Part shown: positions 1 to 7,096 of the stretch, piece after piece | How the letters are laid out: every line of letters begins with the position of its first letter | Position numbering within the stretch: position 1 is the stretch's first letter | NCBI GenBank assembly: GCA_004297005.1 | Contig: SCVA01000030.1 | Coordinates: 1 to 48,364, forward strand | Reading direction: 5' to 3' | DNA: 48,364 nucleotides | From: Nevskiaceae bacterium | GTDB lineage: Bacteria > Pseudomonadota > Gammaproteobacteria > Nevskiales > Nevskiaceae | Translations under genes and position numbers: made by a program | The notes under the pieces: model-generated | Database searches by the model: none | What the model was told of the DNA's origin: nothing | The model's input: only the letters and a program-made list of their open reading frames with translations

Positions 1-58
1 GGATCTGCTCCACAGCACCACGCTTGAACTCAACGCTGTACTTCCTTCGCTTCGACAT
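1..58 (-). CDS. IS3-family transposase OrfA, N-terminal fragment (runs off the window)
   Basis: Read on the minus strand, the first 19 codons give MSKRRKYSVEFKRGAVEQI, the typical basic start of the helix-turn-helix OrfA protein of IS3/IS911-type insertion sequences, which binds the element ends. An AAGGAG ribosome-binding site lies at 64-69, five bases before the ATG at 56-58, so the start is well supported. The rest of OrfA and any OrfB lie left of the window, so intactness cannot be judged. The family call rests on a short but characteristic N-terminus. Confidence 0.7.
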   Translation of the reverse strand, partial: MSKRRKYSVEFKRGAVEQI

Positions 59-115
59 AAACACTCCTTGTGGCCATCTTCGGCCTTCTTTGAAGTGTCC
101 GCGCTAACGGGGTAG
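1..115 (-). mobile_element. Edge of an IS3-type insertion sequence (outer end uncertain)
   Basis: The OrfA start at 58 implies that the outer end of the element lies a few tens of bases further right. The stretch around 95-115 (TGTCCGCGCTAACGGGG on the plus strand) is a plausible terminal region. The matching inverted repeat would be outside the window, so the boundary is a guess. Confidence 0.35.
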
Positions 116-121
116 AACCCA

Positions 122-145
122 CCCTCCCCCGCTTGCGGGGGAAGG
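122..145. repeat. Short GC hairpin, REP-like
   Basis: CCCCCG at 126-131 pairs with CGGGGG at 136-141 around a four-base loop, with further flanking pairs. C/G hairpins of this sort are common intergenic repeats in high-GC Gammaproteobacteria. It lies in the 226-base gap between the IS edge and the nitronate monooxygenase gene; I see no gene in that gap. Confidence 0.45.
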
Positions 146-284
146 GGCTAAAGCAAACAGCCCTTAGTCCAAAAAACCCAGCCCACCTCTGGTCTGATAC
201 AGCCCCACCCCCAGGCTGGCATACCACCCGGTAGGTCGCGCATCATGCGCCACCCAAATTTCCCTACCGCCCCACGAGGTACTC

Positions 285-1247
285 ATGGCCCTGCCCGCCG
301 CGCTTAAGAACAAGCTCCGCCTGCCCGTCATCGGTTCACCGCTGTTCATCGTCAGCAATCCCGATCTGGTCATCGCCCAGTGCAAGGCGGGCATCGTCGG
401 CAGCTTTCCGGCGCTCAATGCGCGGCCGGCGGCGCAGTTGGAGGAATGGCTGATCCGCATCACCGGCGAGCTGGCCGAGCACGACGCCAAACACCCGGAA
501 GCGCCCAGCGCGCCGTTCGCCATCAACCAGATCGTGCACAAGTCCAACGACCGGCTGATGCACGATCTGGAGCTGACCGTGAAGTACAAGGTGCCGGTGG
601 TGATCACCTCGCTGGGCGCGCGCGAGGACGTCAACGCCGCCGTGCACGGCTACGGTGGCATCGTTTTCCACGACATCATCAACAACAAGTTCGCCAAGAA
701 GGCGGTGGAGAAGGGCGCCGATGGCCTGATCGCGGTCGCCGCCGGCGCCGGCGGCCATGCCGGCACCACCTCGCCGTTCGCGCTGATCCAGGAGATCCGC
801 GAGTGGTTCCAGGGGCCGCTGGCGCTGTCCGGCAGCATCGCCACCGGTGACGCCATCCTCGCCGCGCAGGCGATGGGCGCCGATCTTGCCTATATCGGCT
901 CGGCCTTCATCGCCACCGAGGAAGCGCGCGCCAGCGCCGCCTACAAGCAGGCCATCGTCGACGCCAGCTCGGCCGACATCCTCTACACGCCCTCGTTCAC
1001 CGGCGTGCCCGGCAACTATCTGATCCCCTCCATCGTCGCCGCCGGTCTGGACCCCGCGAATCTGCCCGGCTCCGACCCCAGCAAGATGGACTTCGGTGCC
1101 GCCAGCGGCGACGCCAAGGCCTGGAAAGACATCTGGGGCTGCGGCCAGGGCGTCGGTGCGGTGCGCGAGGTGCTGCCGGCGGCGCAGCTGGTGCAGCGGC
1201 TGGCGCGGGAATACGCCGCCGCACGCGCCCGCCTGCTGGCGGCCTGA
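285..1247 (+). CDS. Nitronate monooxygenase (NMO / 2-nitropropane dioxygenase family)
   Basis: A 320-residue FMN-dependent TIM-barrel protein. Enzymes of this family oxidise alkyl nitronates such as propionate-3-nitronate to the carbonyl compound plus nitrite, which serves as detoxification. The flavin-site motif GAGGHAG with its conserved histidine lies near residue 155, followed by LSGSIATGDA and GADLAYIGSAF, the usual phosphate-binding strands. Length is normal for bacterial NMOs. The ATG is preceded by GAGGT at 276-280. The gene stands alone and converges with the DUF4169 gene with three bases between the stops. Substrate is inferred from the family only. Confidence 0.88.
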   Translation: MALPAALKNKLRLPVIGSPLFIVSNPDLVIAQCKAGIVGSFPALNARPAAQLEEWLIRITGELAEHDAKHPEAPSAPFAINQIVHKSNDRLMHDLELTVKYKVPVVITSLGAREDVNAAVHGYGGIVFHDIINNKFAKKAVEKGADGLIAVAAGAGGHAGTTSPFALIQEIREWFQGPLALSGSIATGDAILAAQAMGADLAYIGSAFIATEEARASAAYKQAIVDASSADILYTPSFTGVPGNYLIPSIVAAGLDPANLPGSDPSKMDFGAASGDAKAWKDIWGCGQGVGAVREVLPAAQLVQRLAREYAAARARLLAA

Positions 1248-1250
1248 GGT

Positions 1251-1442
1251 TTAGGCGTCCGGCTCGGACGGGTCCAGCCGCAGGCTGTCGAGCTTGCGGC
1301 GCATTGCCTCGGCCTCGGCGGCATCCTGCTGCTTCTGCGCCTTGCTGCGGCCGAAGCGCACGCGGTTTTCCGCCGCCTGTTTCTCGGCGGTGACGCGGGC
1401 CTTGGCCTTGCGCGCCTTGTTGAGGTTGATGATCTCGGCCAC
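1251..1442 (-). CDS. DUF4169 family small basic protein
   Basis: A 63-residue, highly charged, probably helical protein starting MAEIINLNKARKAKAR and containing ENRVRFGRSKAQK, the hallmark of DUF4169. No function is established for the family. There is no signal peptide or membrane segment. It lies 22 bases downstream of the secreted-protein gene on the same strand, so the two may be cotranscribed. Confidence 0.75.
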   Translation of the reverse strand: MAEIINLNKARKAKARVTAEKQAAENRVRFGRSKAQKQQDAAEAEAMRRKLDSLRLDPSEPDA

Positions 1443-1464
1443 GGAGGGTGGGCGGCGTTGGCGC

Positions 1465-1788
1465 TCAGCGGCCGGCGGTATGGAGCGGCACGCCGCAGGC
1501 CGAGGCCAGGCGGTAGCGGGCCAGATTGAGCTGCTCGTTGGCGGCAGCCAGCTCCCGGTAGCTCAGCGAGTCGCCGGCAGCGAACGGTGCCATGGCCATG
1601 CGCAGGTTGAATTCCAGGCGGCGGATGTACTCCAGTTCGTCGGCGCCCATGCTGTCCATGCGTGCGTCCAGCCGGGCCGCGCAGGCGCTCATCAGGCGAT
1701 CATCGACGCCGCCGGCTGGCAGGGCCCAGGTCAGAGTGCTGGCTAGCCAGAGTGCGGCGAAACTGGAAAGGCGCAGGCAGGTGGACAT
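1465..1788 (-). CDS. Small secreted protein of unknown function
   Basis: A 107-residue protein with a clear N-terminal signal peptide (LSSFAALWLASTLTWALPAG, cleavage likely after the ALPA region near residue 25). The mature part is helical, with two cysteines (CAARLDARMD and ASACGVPL) that could form a disulfide in the periplasm. I do not recognise a family. Same strand as the DUF4169 gene and possibly cotranscribed. Confidence 0.6.
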   Translation of the reverse strand: MSTCLRLSSFAALWLASTLTWALPAGGVDDRLMSACAARLDARMDSMGADELEYIRRLEFNLRMAMAPFAAGDSLSYRELAAANEQLNLARYRLASACGVPLHTAGR

Positions 1789-1808
1789 GGCAGGCTCGAA
1801 GGCGGGGC

Positions 1809-1827
1809 GGGGAGACCTCCCCTTTTT
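1809..1827 (+). other. Hairpin followed by T5
   Basis: GGGGA (1809-1813) pairs with TCCCC (1818-1822), then TTTTT. This looks like an intrinsic terminator on the plus strand, but no plus-strand gene ends nearby; on the minus strand it lies just upstream of the secreted-protein gene and lacks a U-tract. Function is unclear. Confidence 0.25.
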
Positions 1828-1938
1828 AAAGGCAAGAACTGATTCAGGGCTGAACGAACAGTCAGGGAACAGTCTTCGCGCCGGGACGCAGGATAACCTG
1901 AAGCCTGGCTCGGCAGGGCTCGCGTTCGTCGCCTACGA

Positions 1939-1961
1939 GCGGAAGCTCCGGAGCTTTCCGC
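1939..1961. repeat. Near-perfect palindrome downstream of the CDF gene
   Basis: GCGGAAGCTCC and GGAGCTTTCCGC form an 11-bp inverted repeat with one extra base, centred on CCGG. It sits about 30 bases beyond the stop of the cation-efflux gene and could end or stabilise its transcript, although no U-tract follows on the minus strand. Confidence 0.4.
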
Positions 1962-1990
1962 CGCCGTCGTCACGGAGGCATTGAACGGTC

Positions 1991-2881
1991 TCAGTCCGTC
2001 AGCGGTTCCAGATGGATGTTGATGGAGGCTTCCCCGAGCTCGGCGAGCAAGGCCTCCTCGATGCGGTCGCAATGCGCGTGCGCCTCGGCGACCGACCACT
2101 GGCTGGGGACCTGCAGGGTGAAGTCGATGAACGTAAGACGCCCGGCCTGGCGGGTGCGCAGGCCCAGCACGCGAGCGTCCGCGCCCTTCTCGGCCTCAAT
2201 CAGGCTGATGAGCCGCTCCAGCTCGGAGGCCGGCATGGCGGCATCCATCAGCCCCCCCAAGCTGTCGCGCATCAGCGCCCAGCCGGTCCAGAGGATGTGC
2301 AGGGCCACCAAGCCGGCCAGGCTCGAGTCCAGCCAGGACCAGCCCGTGAGTGCCACCACCGCCACGCCCAGCAGCACGCCGGCGGAGGTGTAGACATCGC
2401 TCATCAGGTGGTGGCCGTCGGCTTCCAGGGCCGGCGAGCGCGCGGTGCGGCCGCGGCGGATCAGCAGCAGGCCCCAGCCCAGATTCAACGCGGTGGCCAG
2501 GCCACTGATCAGCAATCCCAGCAGCGGCGCATCCAGCGGTTGCGGGTGCAGCAGGCCATTGATCGCCTCGCGCAGGATCGCCAGCGCCGCCAGCAGGATC
2601 AGCACGCCCTCGATCACCGCTGAGAAGTATTCGGCCTTGCTGTGCCCGTAGGGGTGCCCGGCGTCGGCCGGCAGGGCACTGACCCGGATCGCCGCGTAGG
2701 CGGCGAAGGCGGTGACGACATTGATGATGCTTTCCAGGGCATCCGAATACAGCGCGACGCTGCCGGTGAGCTTCCAGGCCGCGAATTTCAGCCCTAGCAC
2801 CACCAGGCCCAGCAGGATGCTGCCGATAGCCAGCGCCTGCAGGCGATGGTCGGGCGCGGCGCCGGCGGTGCGGACGGTCAT
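1991..2881 (-). CDS. Cation diffusion facilitator family metal exporter (FieF-like)
   Basis: A 296-residue inner-membrane protein with about six transmembrane segments and a C-terminal cytoplasmic domain, as in the proton-coupled CDF exporters of zinc, iron or manganese. Family motifs seen are LYSDALES in helix 2, HPYGHSKAEYFSA in the loop, and DGHHLMSD in helix 5 carrying the His-x3-Asp metal site. The C-terminal domain carries HAHCDRIEEAL, typical of the dimer domain. Where FieF has two aspartates in helix 2, this protein has Asp and Glu, which may affect metal choice. Substrate cannot be assigned. Divergent from the small membrane protein at 3047. Confidence 0.85.
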   Translation of the reverse strand: MTVRTAGAAPDHRLQALAIGSILLGLVVLGLKFAAWKLTGSVALYSDALESIINVVTAFAAYAAIRVSALPADAGHPYGHSKAEYFSAVIEGVLILLAALAILREAINGLLHPQPLDAPLLGLLISGLATALNLGWGLLLIRRGRTARSPALEADGHHLMSDVYTSAGVLLGVAVVALTGWSWLDSSLAGLVALHILWTGWALMRDSLGGLMDAAMPASELERLISLIEAEKGADARVLGLRTRQAGRLTFIDFTLQVPSQWSVAEAHAHCDRIEEALLAELGEASINIHLEPLTD

Positions 2882-2962
2882 GCGGGAAGTGCGACGGTGT
2901 GGGGCGCCTCAGTTTAGAGGTCGGCCTCGCGCAGATCGAATTTCCCCCTCCGACACCGCGGA

Positions 2963-2976
2963 CTGACGCGCGTCAA
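2963..2976. promoter_or_regulatory. Candidate FNR/Anr box
   Basis: CTGACgcgcGTCAA matches the FNR/Anr consensus TTGAY-N4-RTCAA at all but the first base, and its inner 12 bases form a perfect palindrome. It lies in the divergent gap between the CDF gene and the YgaP-like gene, with its centre 77 bases before the latter's ATG. A class II site at -41.5 would give a leader of roughly 36 bases. Confidence 0.4.
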
Positions 2977-3046
2977 TGTCTGTCGAGTGCCGGACTGATT
3001 GACTGAGCGCACCGGTCGGATGCGCCGGCCCACTTTGGAGCATGCG

Positions 3047-3238
3047 ATGAAAGCCAATGTCGGAACCGCGGACCGCAGCCTGCGTGGTGCCGTGGGCACG
3101 GCACTAATCGTCTGGGCTCTGCTGGGCGGACCGGTCTGGGCCTGGGTCGGCCTAGTGCCGCTGGCTACCGCCATACTCCGGGTCTGCCCGGCCTACAGCC
3201 TGCTGGGCCTGAGCACCTGTCCGCTGAAAAAGAGCTGA
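3047..3238 (+). CDS. DUF2892 / YgaP-like small inner-membrane protein
   Basis: A 63-residue protein starting MKANVGTADRSLRG with two hydrophobic segments and the C-terminal CPAYSLLGLSTCP motif. This is the transmembrane module found at the C-terminus of rhodanese YgaP and as a free-standing protein. I chose this ATG over one at 2999 because GGAG at 3037-3040 is correctly spaced and the family begins here. Function is unknown; relatives are often linked to sulfur or low-oxygen genes. The FNR-like palindrome upstream fits that, as an inference. Confidence 0.75.
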   Translation: MKANVGTADRSLRGAVGTALIVWALLGGPVWAWVGLVPLATAILRVCPAYSLLGLSTCPLKKS

Positions 3239-3254
3239 GGCCTGCCCCCGGCCA

Positions 3255-4037
3255 CTACAGGCCGGCCAGAAAGGCCTCGATCAGCGGCGTCACCTGCTCC
3301 GGGTGGGTGAGGTTGCTGGCATGGCCGGCGCCGGCGATCACCTCCAGCCGTGCCTGTGGCAGCGCGCGCGCCATCTCCTGCGCATTTGCCAGCGGTATGG
3401 CGGCGTCGGCGTCGCCATGAATCACCAGTGCCGGCACTGCGATGCGCCCGAGCTCGCCGCTGATGTCGTCACGGCTGGCCAGGGTATGGAAGATCTGCGC
3501 CAGATTGGCGGGCCGCTGCGCTTTCCATTTTTCCTTCCAGGCTCCGGCGCGGGCATAGCCAGCGCCGAGGATGATGTGCTCGATGGTGGCCGCCATCTCG
3601 TCCGACAGCCCCTGCGCCACCCAGGTGCCGATCATCTGCTCGTACATCGGCAACGTCTCCGCCGCCTCTGGCCGCGCCTGGGTGTCGATCAGGATCAGCG
3701 CCCGCACCCGCTGCGGATAGCGCAGCGCCGCGCGCAGCGACAGATAGCCACCCTGCGACATGCCGGCGAACACCGCCTGCGCCACCCCGAGATGATCGAG
3801 CAGGCCGATCAGGTCGGCCGCCGAGTCGTAGTAGCTGAACGGTGCGCCGGCATCGTTGGTGAGGCCGTGGCCGCGCTCGTCCCAGGCGATCACCCGGTAG
3901 CGGTCGCGCAGCGCCTTGATCTGCGGCGCGAACATCGCGTGATCCATCAGTAGCCCGTGCGAGAACACCACGGCGGGGCCGTCGCCGCCGGTGTCGAGGT
4001 AATGCAACTGCTGACCATTGATGGCGGCGTAGGGCAT
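3255..4037 (-). CDS. Alpha/beta hydrolase
   Basis: A 260-residue soluble alpha/beta-hydrolase-fold protein. Visible elements are the oxyanion-hole strand VVFSHGLLMDH, the DERGHG turn, the nucleophile elbow GMSQGG (Ser near residue 98), an acid strand VIHGDADAAIP and the catalytic-His region GAGHASNLTHP. This layout fits esterases, 3-oxoadipate enol-lactonases and haloperoxidase-like enzymes; substrate cannot be inferred. The start at 4037 is preceded by GAGGAG. The reading frame stays open far upstream, but only this part has family structure. Confidence 0.85.
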   Translation of the reverse strand: MPYAAINGQQLHYLDTGGDGPAVVFSHGLLMDHAMFAPQIKALRDRYRVIAWDERGHGLTNDAGAPFSYYDSAADLIGLLDHLGVAQAVFAGMSQGGYLSLRAALRYPQRVRALILIDTQARPEAAETLPMYEQMIGTWVAQGLSDEMAATIEHIILGAGYARAGAWKEKWKAQRPANLAQIFHTLASRDDISGELGRIAVPALVIHGDADAAIPLANAQEMARALPQARLEVIAGAGHASNLTHPEQVTPLIEAFLAGL

Positions 4038-4148
4038 GGCGCGACTCCTCGGGCACGGGTTTTTTGTAGTGGCGCCAAGGTAGTCCCGCCGGGCGGCACT
4101 CACAAGCACTAGCATCAAAGATGTCCGTCGCCGCCTGGAGCATCCGCG

Positions 4149-4670
4149 ATGTCCACGATCCGGCCCTGTCCGCTGCCCGATGACGCCCTGCTGCGCCGCT
4201 ACGCCGGCGAGGGTGGCTATGCCGACTGCTATGCCGTCGAGTTCGAGGGCACCGTCTCGCTGCCTCAGTACCTTCTGGCCTTCTACACCGGCCGCCTGTT
4301 CCGGTTGGAGCGGGTGATTCTGCGCCTGGTGGTGGGCAAGCCATCGAGCGACGCCCAGGTACTGCAACTCGCCGCCGGCGCGATCAATACCTTCGCCGCC
4401 TGGACGGTCGAGGCGCGCAACGACCAGCAATTGCTGCTGAGCGACTACCGCGGCCGCACCCGCTCCTGGCTGATGGCGGTGCCGGTGACTGGCGCGCCGG
4501 CAACGCGCACCCGGCTGTACTTCGGCTCGGCGGTGGTGCCGCTGCGCGCCGCCGACGGCTCGCAGCACATGGGTTGGCTGTTCCACGCCCTGCTTGGTTT
4601 CCACCGGCTCTACTCGCGGCTGCTGCTGCGCGGCGCCCTGGCGCGCCTGCACCGGCCGGCGTTGATCTAG
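4149..4670 (+). CDS. Conserved protein of unknown function
   Basis: A 173-residue protein without signal peptide or clear membrane helix. It is rich in aromatic and aliphatic residues (YLLAFYTGRLFRLERVI, WTVEARNDQQLLL, TRTRLYFGSAVV), giving alternating strand and helix character like a small lipid-binding or cyclase-type fold. I do not recognise the family with confidence. Its stop overlaps that of the convergent hydroxylase gene by four bases. Confidence 0.6.
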   Translation: MSTIRPCPLPDDALLRRYAGEGGYADCYAVEFEGTVSLPQYLLAFYTGRLFRLERVILRLVVGKPSSDAQVLQLAAGAINTFAAWTVEARNDQQLLLSDYRGRTRSWLMAVPVTGAPATRTRLYFGSAVVPLRAADGSQHMGWLFHALLGFHRLYSRLLLRGALARLHRPALI

Positions 4671-5449
4671 GGCGCGCGCTGCGCCTGCCGCAGCCGGTCG
4701 CGGTCGGCCTGGTAGTCGCGCACATAGGTGCCAAACACGCGGTCCCAGATCGGCAGAAAGCCGCCGAAGTTGCCGCGCACGCGCGCGTGGTGAAAGTCGT
4801 GGTGCAGGGCGCCGTCGGAGAGCGGCAGGAAGCGCGACGGCGAAAACGGCAGGTCGTAGCCGCAATGGCCCTCGGCGGCCTCCCACTGGCGGATCACCAC
4901 CCAGAGATAGACGACGAACACATGGGCGCCGACCAGCACCGGGCCGAGCGTGGCGATCAGGCCGGTGGCGACGTACTCGAAGGGGTGCATGTTGTGGCCG
5001 GTGATCGCCCAGGGCGTGTGCACGCGGTGATGCACGCCATGCACGCGCTTGAACCACCAGGGGCGGTGCATGGTCCGGTGAAAGGCGTAGTAGATGGCGT
5101 CGTCGAGGTAGATGAAGAACAGCAGTTGCAGCGCCACCAGCCACCAGGCCGGCAGCGGCCCGGTGTGTACGCCGGTCAGCCGCACCAGCGGCCAGACCAG
5201 CACCACGGTGGCGAGCATCCACAGGTTGTTGCGCAGCCAGGCCCAGACCGAGGGCCAGAACAGCCCCGGCTTCTCGCGCCGGTTCTGGATGCGGTAGCGC
5301 CGCAGCCAAGCGACATCCTTCTGCGCCGCCCAGGTCATCGGCAGCGCAAAGGCCATGAAGGCAATCATGCCGATCACGATGGTGGCGATCGGAAACTGCC
5401 AGAACAGCGGTTCGCGGTAGAGCGCGAGCAGGGAATCGAGAGTAGGCAT
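4667..5449 (-). CDS. Fatty acid hydroxylase / sterol desaturase superfamily protein
   Basis: A 260-residue integral membrane di-iron enzyme. The family's histidine clusters are present: HRTMH near residue 125, HGVHH, HNMHP and HHDFHH toward the C-terminus. Several hydrophobic segments surround them, as expected for the membrane-embedded catalytic centre. Members hydroxylate or desaturate sterols, carotenoids, alkylglycerols or fatty acids using O2; the substrate here is open. It lies 47 bases downstream of the truncated haemoglobin gene on the same strand, a pairing that could be functional (haem O2 handling beside an O2-dependent enzyme), but this is speculative. Confidence 0.85.
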   Translation of the reverse strand: MPTLDSLLALYREPLFWQFPIATIVIGMIAFMAFALPMTWAAQKDVAWLRRYRIQNRREKPGLFWPSVWAWLRNNLWMLATVVLVWPLVRLTGVHTGPLPAWWLVALQLLFFIYLDDAIYYAFHRTMHRPWWFKRVHGVHHRVHTPWAITGHNMHPFEYVATGLIATLGPVLVGAHVFVVYLWVVIRQWEAAEGHCGYDLPFSPSRFLPLSDGALHHDFHHARVRGNFGGFLPIWDRVFGTYVRDYQADRDRLRQAQRAP

Positions 5450-5496
5450 GCCGCGATGCTAGTGGCGCGGCGGGCTGACGTTCCAGCGCTGCCGCG

Positions 5497-5889
5497 TCAG
5501 TCCTCGACGGTGCGCAGCGCGCTGGCCAGTCGGTGAAAGGCCTTGTGCAGCGGTTCGCGCAGCGGCACCGGCGCGCCGATTTCCTCCAGCGCGGTGTCCA
5601 TGCACAGCATCCACTGATCGCGCTCGGCGCTGCCGATCTCATAGGGCTCATGGGCATGGCCCAGACACATCGGCCCGAAGCGCTCGACGTAAACCAGCGG
5701 CCCGCCCAGCCAGCCACTGAGGTAGGCCGCCAGCTTGGCCTTGATGAGATCCAGCGAGGCGCCGTGCATGCGGCGGATGTCCTGCGCTTCCGGCAGGCGG
5801 TCCATGGCGTTGTAGAAGGCCGTCGCCAACGCCTGCACGCCGGCCTCGCCGCCCAGGGCTTCGTAAGGAGTGGGGGAGGTCGAGGACAT
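5497..5889 (-). CDS. Group II truncated haemoglobin
   Basis: A 130-residue globin of the 2-on-2 type (TrHbO class). Seen are the N-terminal PYEALGGEAGVQAL, the B-helix Phe-Tyr pair in ATAFYNAMDRLP, the proximal-histidine region LGHAHEPYEIG, and RDQWMLCM with the group-II tryptophan at G8. These proteins bind O2, NO or peroxide and protect against nitrosative or oxidative stress. An FNR-like site lies about 72 bases upstream. It may be cotranscribed with the hydroxylase gene. Confidence 0.85.
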   Translation of the reverse strand: MSSTSPTPYEALGGEAGVQALATAFYNAMDRLPEAQDIRRMHGASLDLIKAKLAAYLSGWLGGPLVYVERFGPMCLGHAHEPYEIGSAERDQWMLCMDTALEEIGAPVPLREPLHKAFHRLASALRTVED

Positions 5890-5960
5890 GGCGACGGGAC
5901 CTGGGAAGGGCGTTGGCGGAATGCGGAACCGGAGTCTGCCGCCCGGCCGTGGTCGCGCTC

Positions 5961-5974
5961 TTGACCCAGATCAT
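5961..5974 (-). promoter_or_regulatory. Candidate FNR/Anr box upstream of the truncated haemoglobin
   Basis: TTGACccagATCAT matches TTGAY-N4-RTCAA at nine of ten defined positions. Its centre is 78 bases from the globin start codon, which would fit a class II activator site with a leader of about 37 bases. No good -10 hexamer is evident at the predicted place, so the call is tentative. It sits in the 232-base divergent gap, where I see no gene. Confidence 0.35.
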
Positions 5975-6121
5975 TTTCGGGCGCCCGCCAGCGAATACGC
6001 AGTGCGCTTGCAGTACGCACCGGCTTTGGATCGGCTGCGGAACGCGGTCGTCAACCGATCCGAGGCCGGGCGACTTGCCTGATCACCGATGCAAAGCCTT
6101 GCCGTGCCGAGGAGCCCGCCG

Positions 6122-6547
6122 ATGATTCGTTACGCCGCCACCTATCGTCTCTGCGGTCTCATGGCCGTTGTGCTGACGCTCGGCGCCTGCGTCGCCAAGC
6201 CGGTGTTCTACCCCAATGCCAAGTACCAGGCGACCGGCGCCGGCGGAGCCCAGGCCGCCGTCGCGCACTGCGAGCAACTGGCGAAAAGCAGTGGCGCCAG
6301 CGGCCCTTCCGTCGGCGCCGGGGCTCTGGGCGGTGCCGCAGGCGGGGCCGCCGCAGGCGCCGTGGTCGGCCTGGCCGTGGGCAGCGTGTTCGGCGAGCCG
6401 AGCAAGGGCGCGGAGGCCGGCGCCGCCCGTGGTGGCGCCGGCGGACTGATTCGTGGCGCCGCGCGGAAGAAGCCGGACGAGATTACCCGCCGCTTCATCG
6501 AGCGCTGCGTCAGTGAGCAGGGCTATGAGGTGATCGGCTGGCGCTGA
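6122..6547 (+). CDS. Glycine-zipper outer-membrane-type lipoprotein
   Basis: A 141-residue lipoprotein. The signal peptide ends in the lipobox LGAC, so Cys near residue 21 is the likely lipidated residue. A glycine/alanine zipper follows (GALGGAAGGAAAGAVVG and GAARGGAGG), as in SlyB/OsmB-like envelope proteins, then a charged C-terminus ending RCVSEQGYEVIGW. The ATG at 6122 has AGGAG at 6110-6114; an in-frame ATG at 6089 lacks one. The role is probably structural or stress-related in the envelope, inferred from architecture. Confidence 0.75.
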   Translation: MIRYAATYRLCGLMAVVLTLGACVAKPVFYPNAKYQATGAGGAQAAVAHCEQLAKSSGASGPSVGAGALGGAAGGAAAGAVVGLAVGSVFGEPSKGAEAGAARGGAGGLIRGAARKKPDEITRRFIERCVSEQGYEVIGWR

Positions 6548-6557
6548 ACCCGCGCAT

Positions 6558-6578
6558 GGCGACCCGGTTGAGGTCGCC
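6558..6578. terminator. Hairpin between convergent genes
   Basis: GGCGACC (6558-6564) pairs perfectly with GGTCGCC (6572-6578) around a seven-base loop, midway between the stops of the lipoprotein and FKBP genes. It could serve both transcripts. No T-run follows on either strand, so it may act by RNA stability or Rho-assisted release. Confidence 0.4.
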
Positions 6579-6595
6579 GCCGGCCTGGAGGCGGG

Positions 6596-6946
6596 CTAGA
6601 CCGCCAGCAGCTCCACCTCGAACAGCAGCGTCGCGTTGGGCGGAATCACGCCGCCGGCGCCGCGCGCGCCGTAGCCGAGTGCGGCGGGGATGATCAGGCG
6701 GCGGGTGCCGCCTACCTTCATGCCCTGCACGCCCTCGTCCCAGCCGCGGATCACCTGACCGGCACCGAGCGCGAACGAGAACGGCTGGCCGCGATCCTTG
6801 CTGCTATCAAACTTGCCGCCCTGCTTGCCGTCGTTGTACAGCCAGCCGGTGTAGTGCACGCGCACCTGCTGCCCGGCCTTGGCTTCGGCGCCGGAGCCGA
6901 CGGTGGTGTCTTCGTACTGCAGGCCGGAGGCGGTGGTCACGGTCAT
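6596..6946 (-). CDS. FKBP-type peptidyl-prolyl cis-trans isomerase
   Basis: A 116-residue single-domain FKBP. It carries the hallmarks VHYTGWL, GWDEGVQGMKVGGTRRLIIP and IPPNATLLFEVELL, which build the proline-binding pocket. No signal peptide or chaperone insert is present, so it is the small cytoplasmic type resembling eukaryotic FKBP12. The start MTVTTASGLQYED matches the family; the frame is open well beyond it upstream, without similarity. It folds proteins by isomerising X-Pro bonds. Confidence 0.9.
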   Translation of the reverse strand: MTVTTASGLQYEDTTVGSGAEAKAGQQVRVHYTGWLYNDGKQGGKFDSSKDRGQPFSFALGAGQVIRGWDEGVQGMKVGGTRRLIIPAALGYGARGAGGVIPPNATLLFEVELLAV

Positions 6947-7096
6947 GGCGGTCTCGGTTCTCTTGGATGCGATGGGGCGGGCAGGGTAGCGAGCCGGCCC
7001 CAGGCTCCACAAGCGGCGCGCCGTTCTCCCTTTCGCGGCTCGCGCGGGCACACTGGGCATCCGCGCCCCTTGCCGCTGCCCAGACCGAGCCCCGCC

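Noticed and set aside
1809..1827. Intrinsic terminator
   Set aside because: The U-tract is on the plus strand, where no gene ends; kept only as an unexplained hairpin.
3255..6020. A single 921-residue minus-strand protein
   Set aside because: Only its C-terminal 260 residues form a protein family (alpha/beta hydrolase with its own RBS at 4037); the rest is antisense to or out of frame with other genes.
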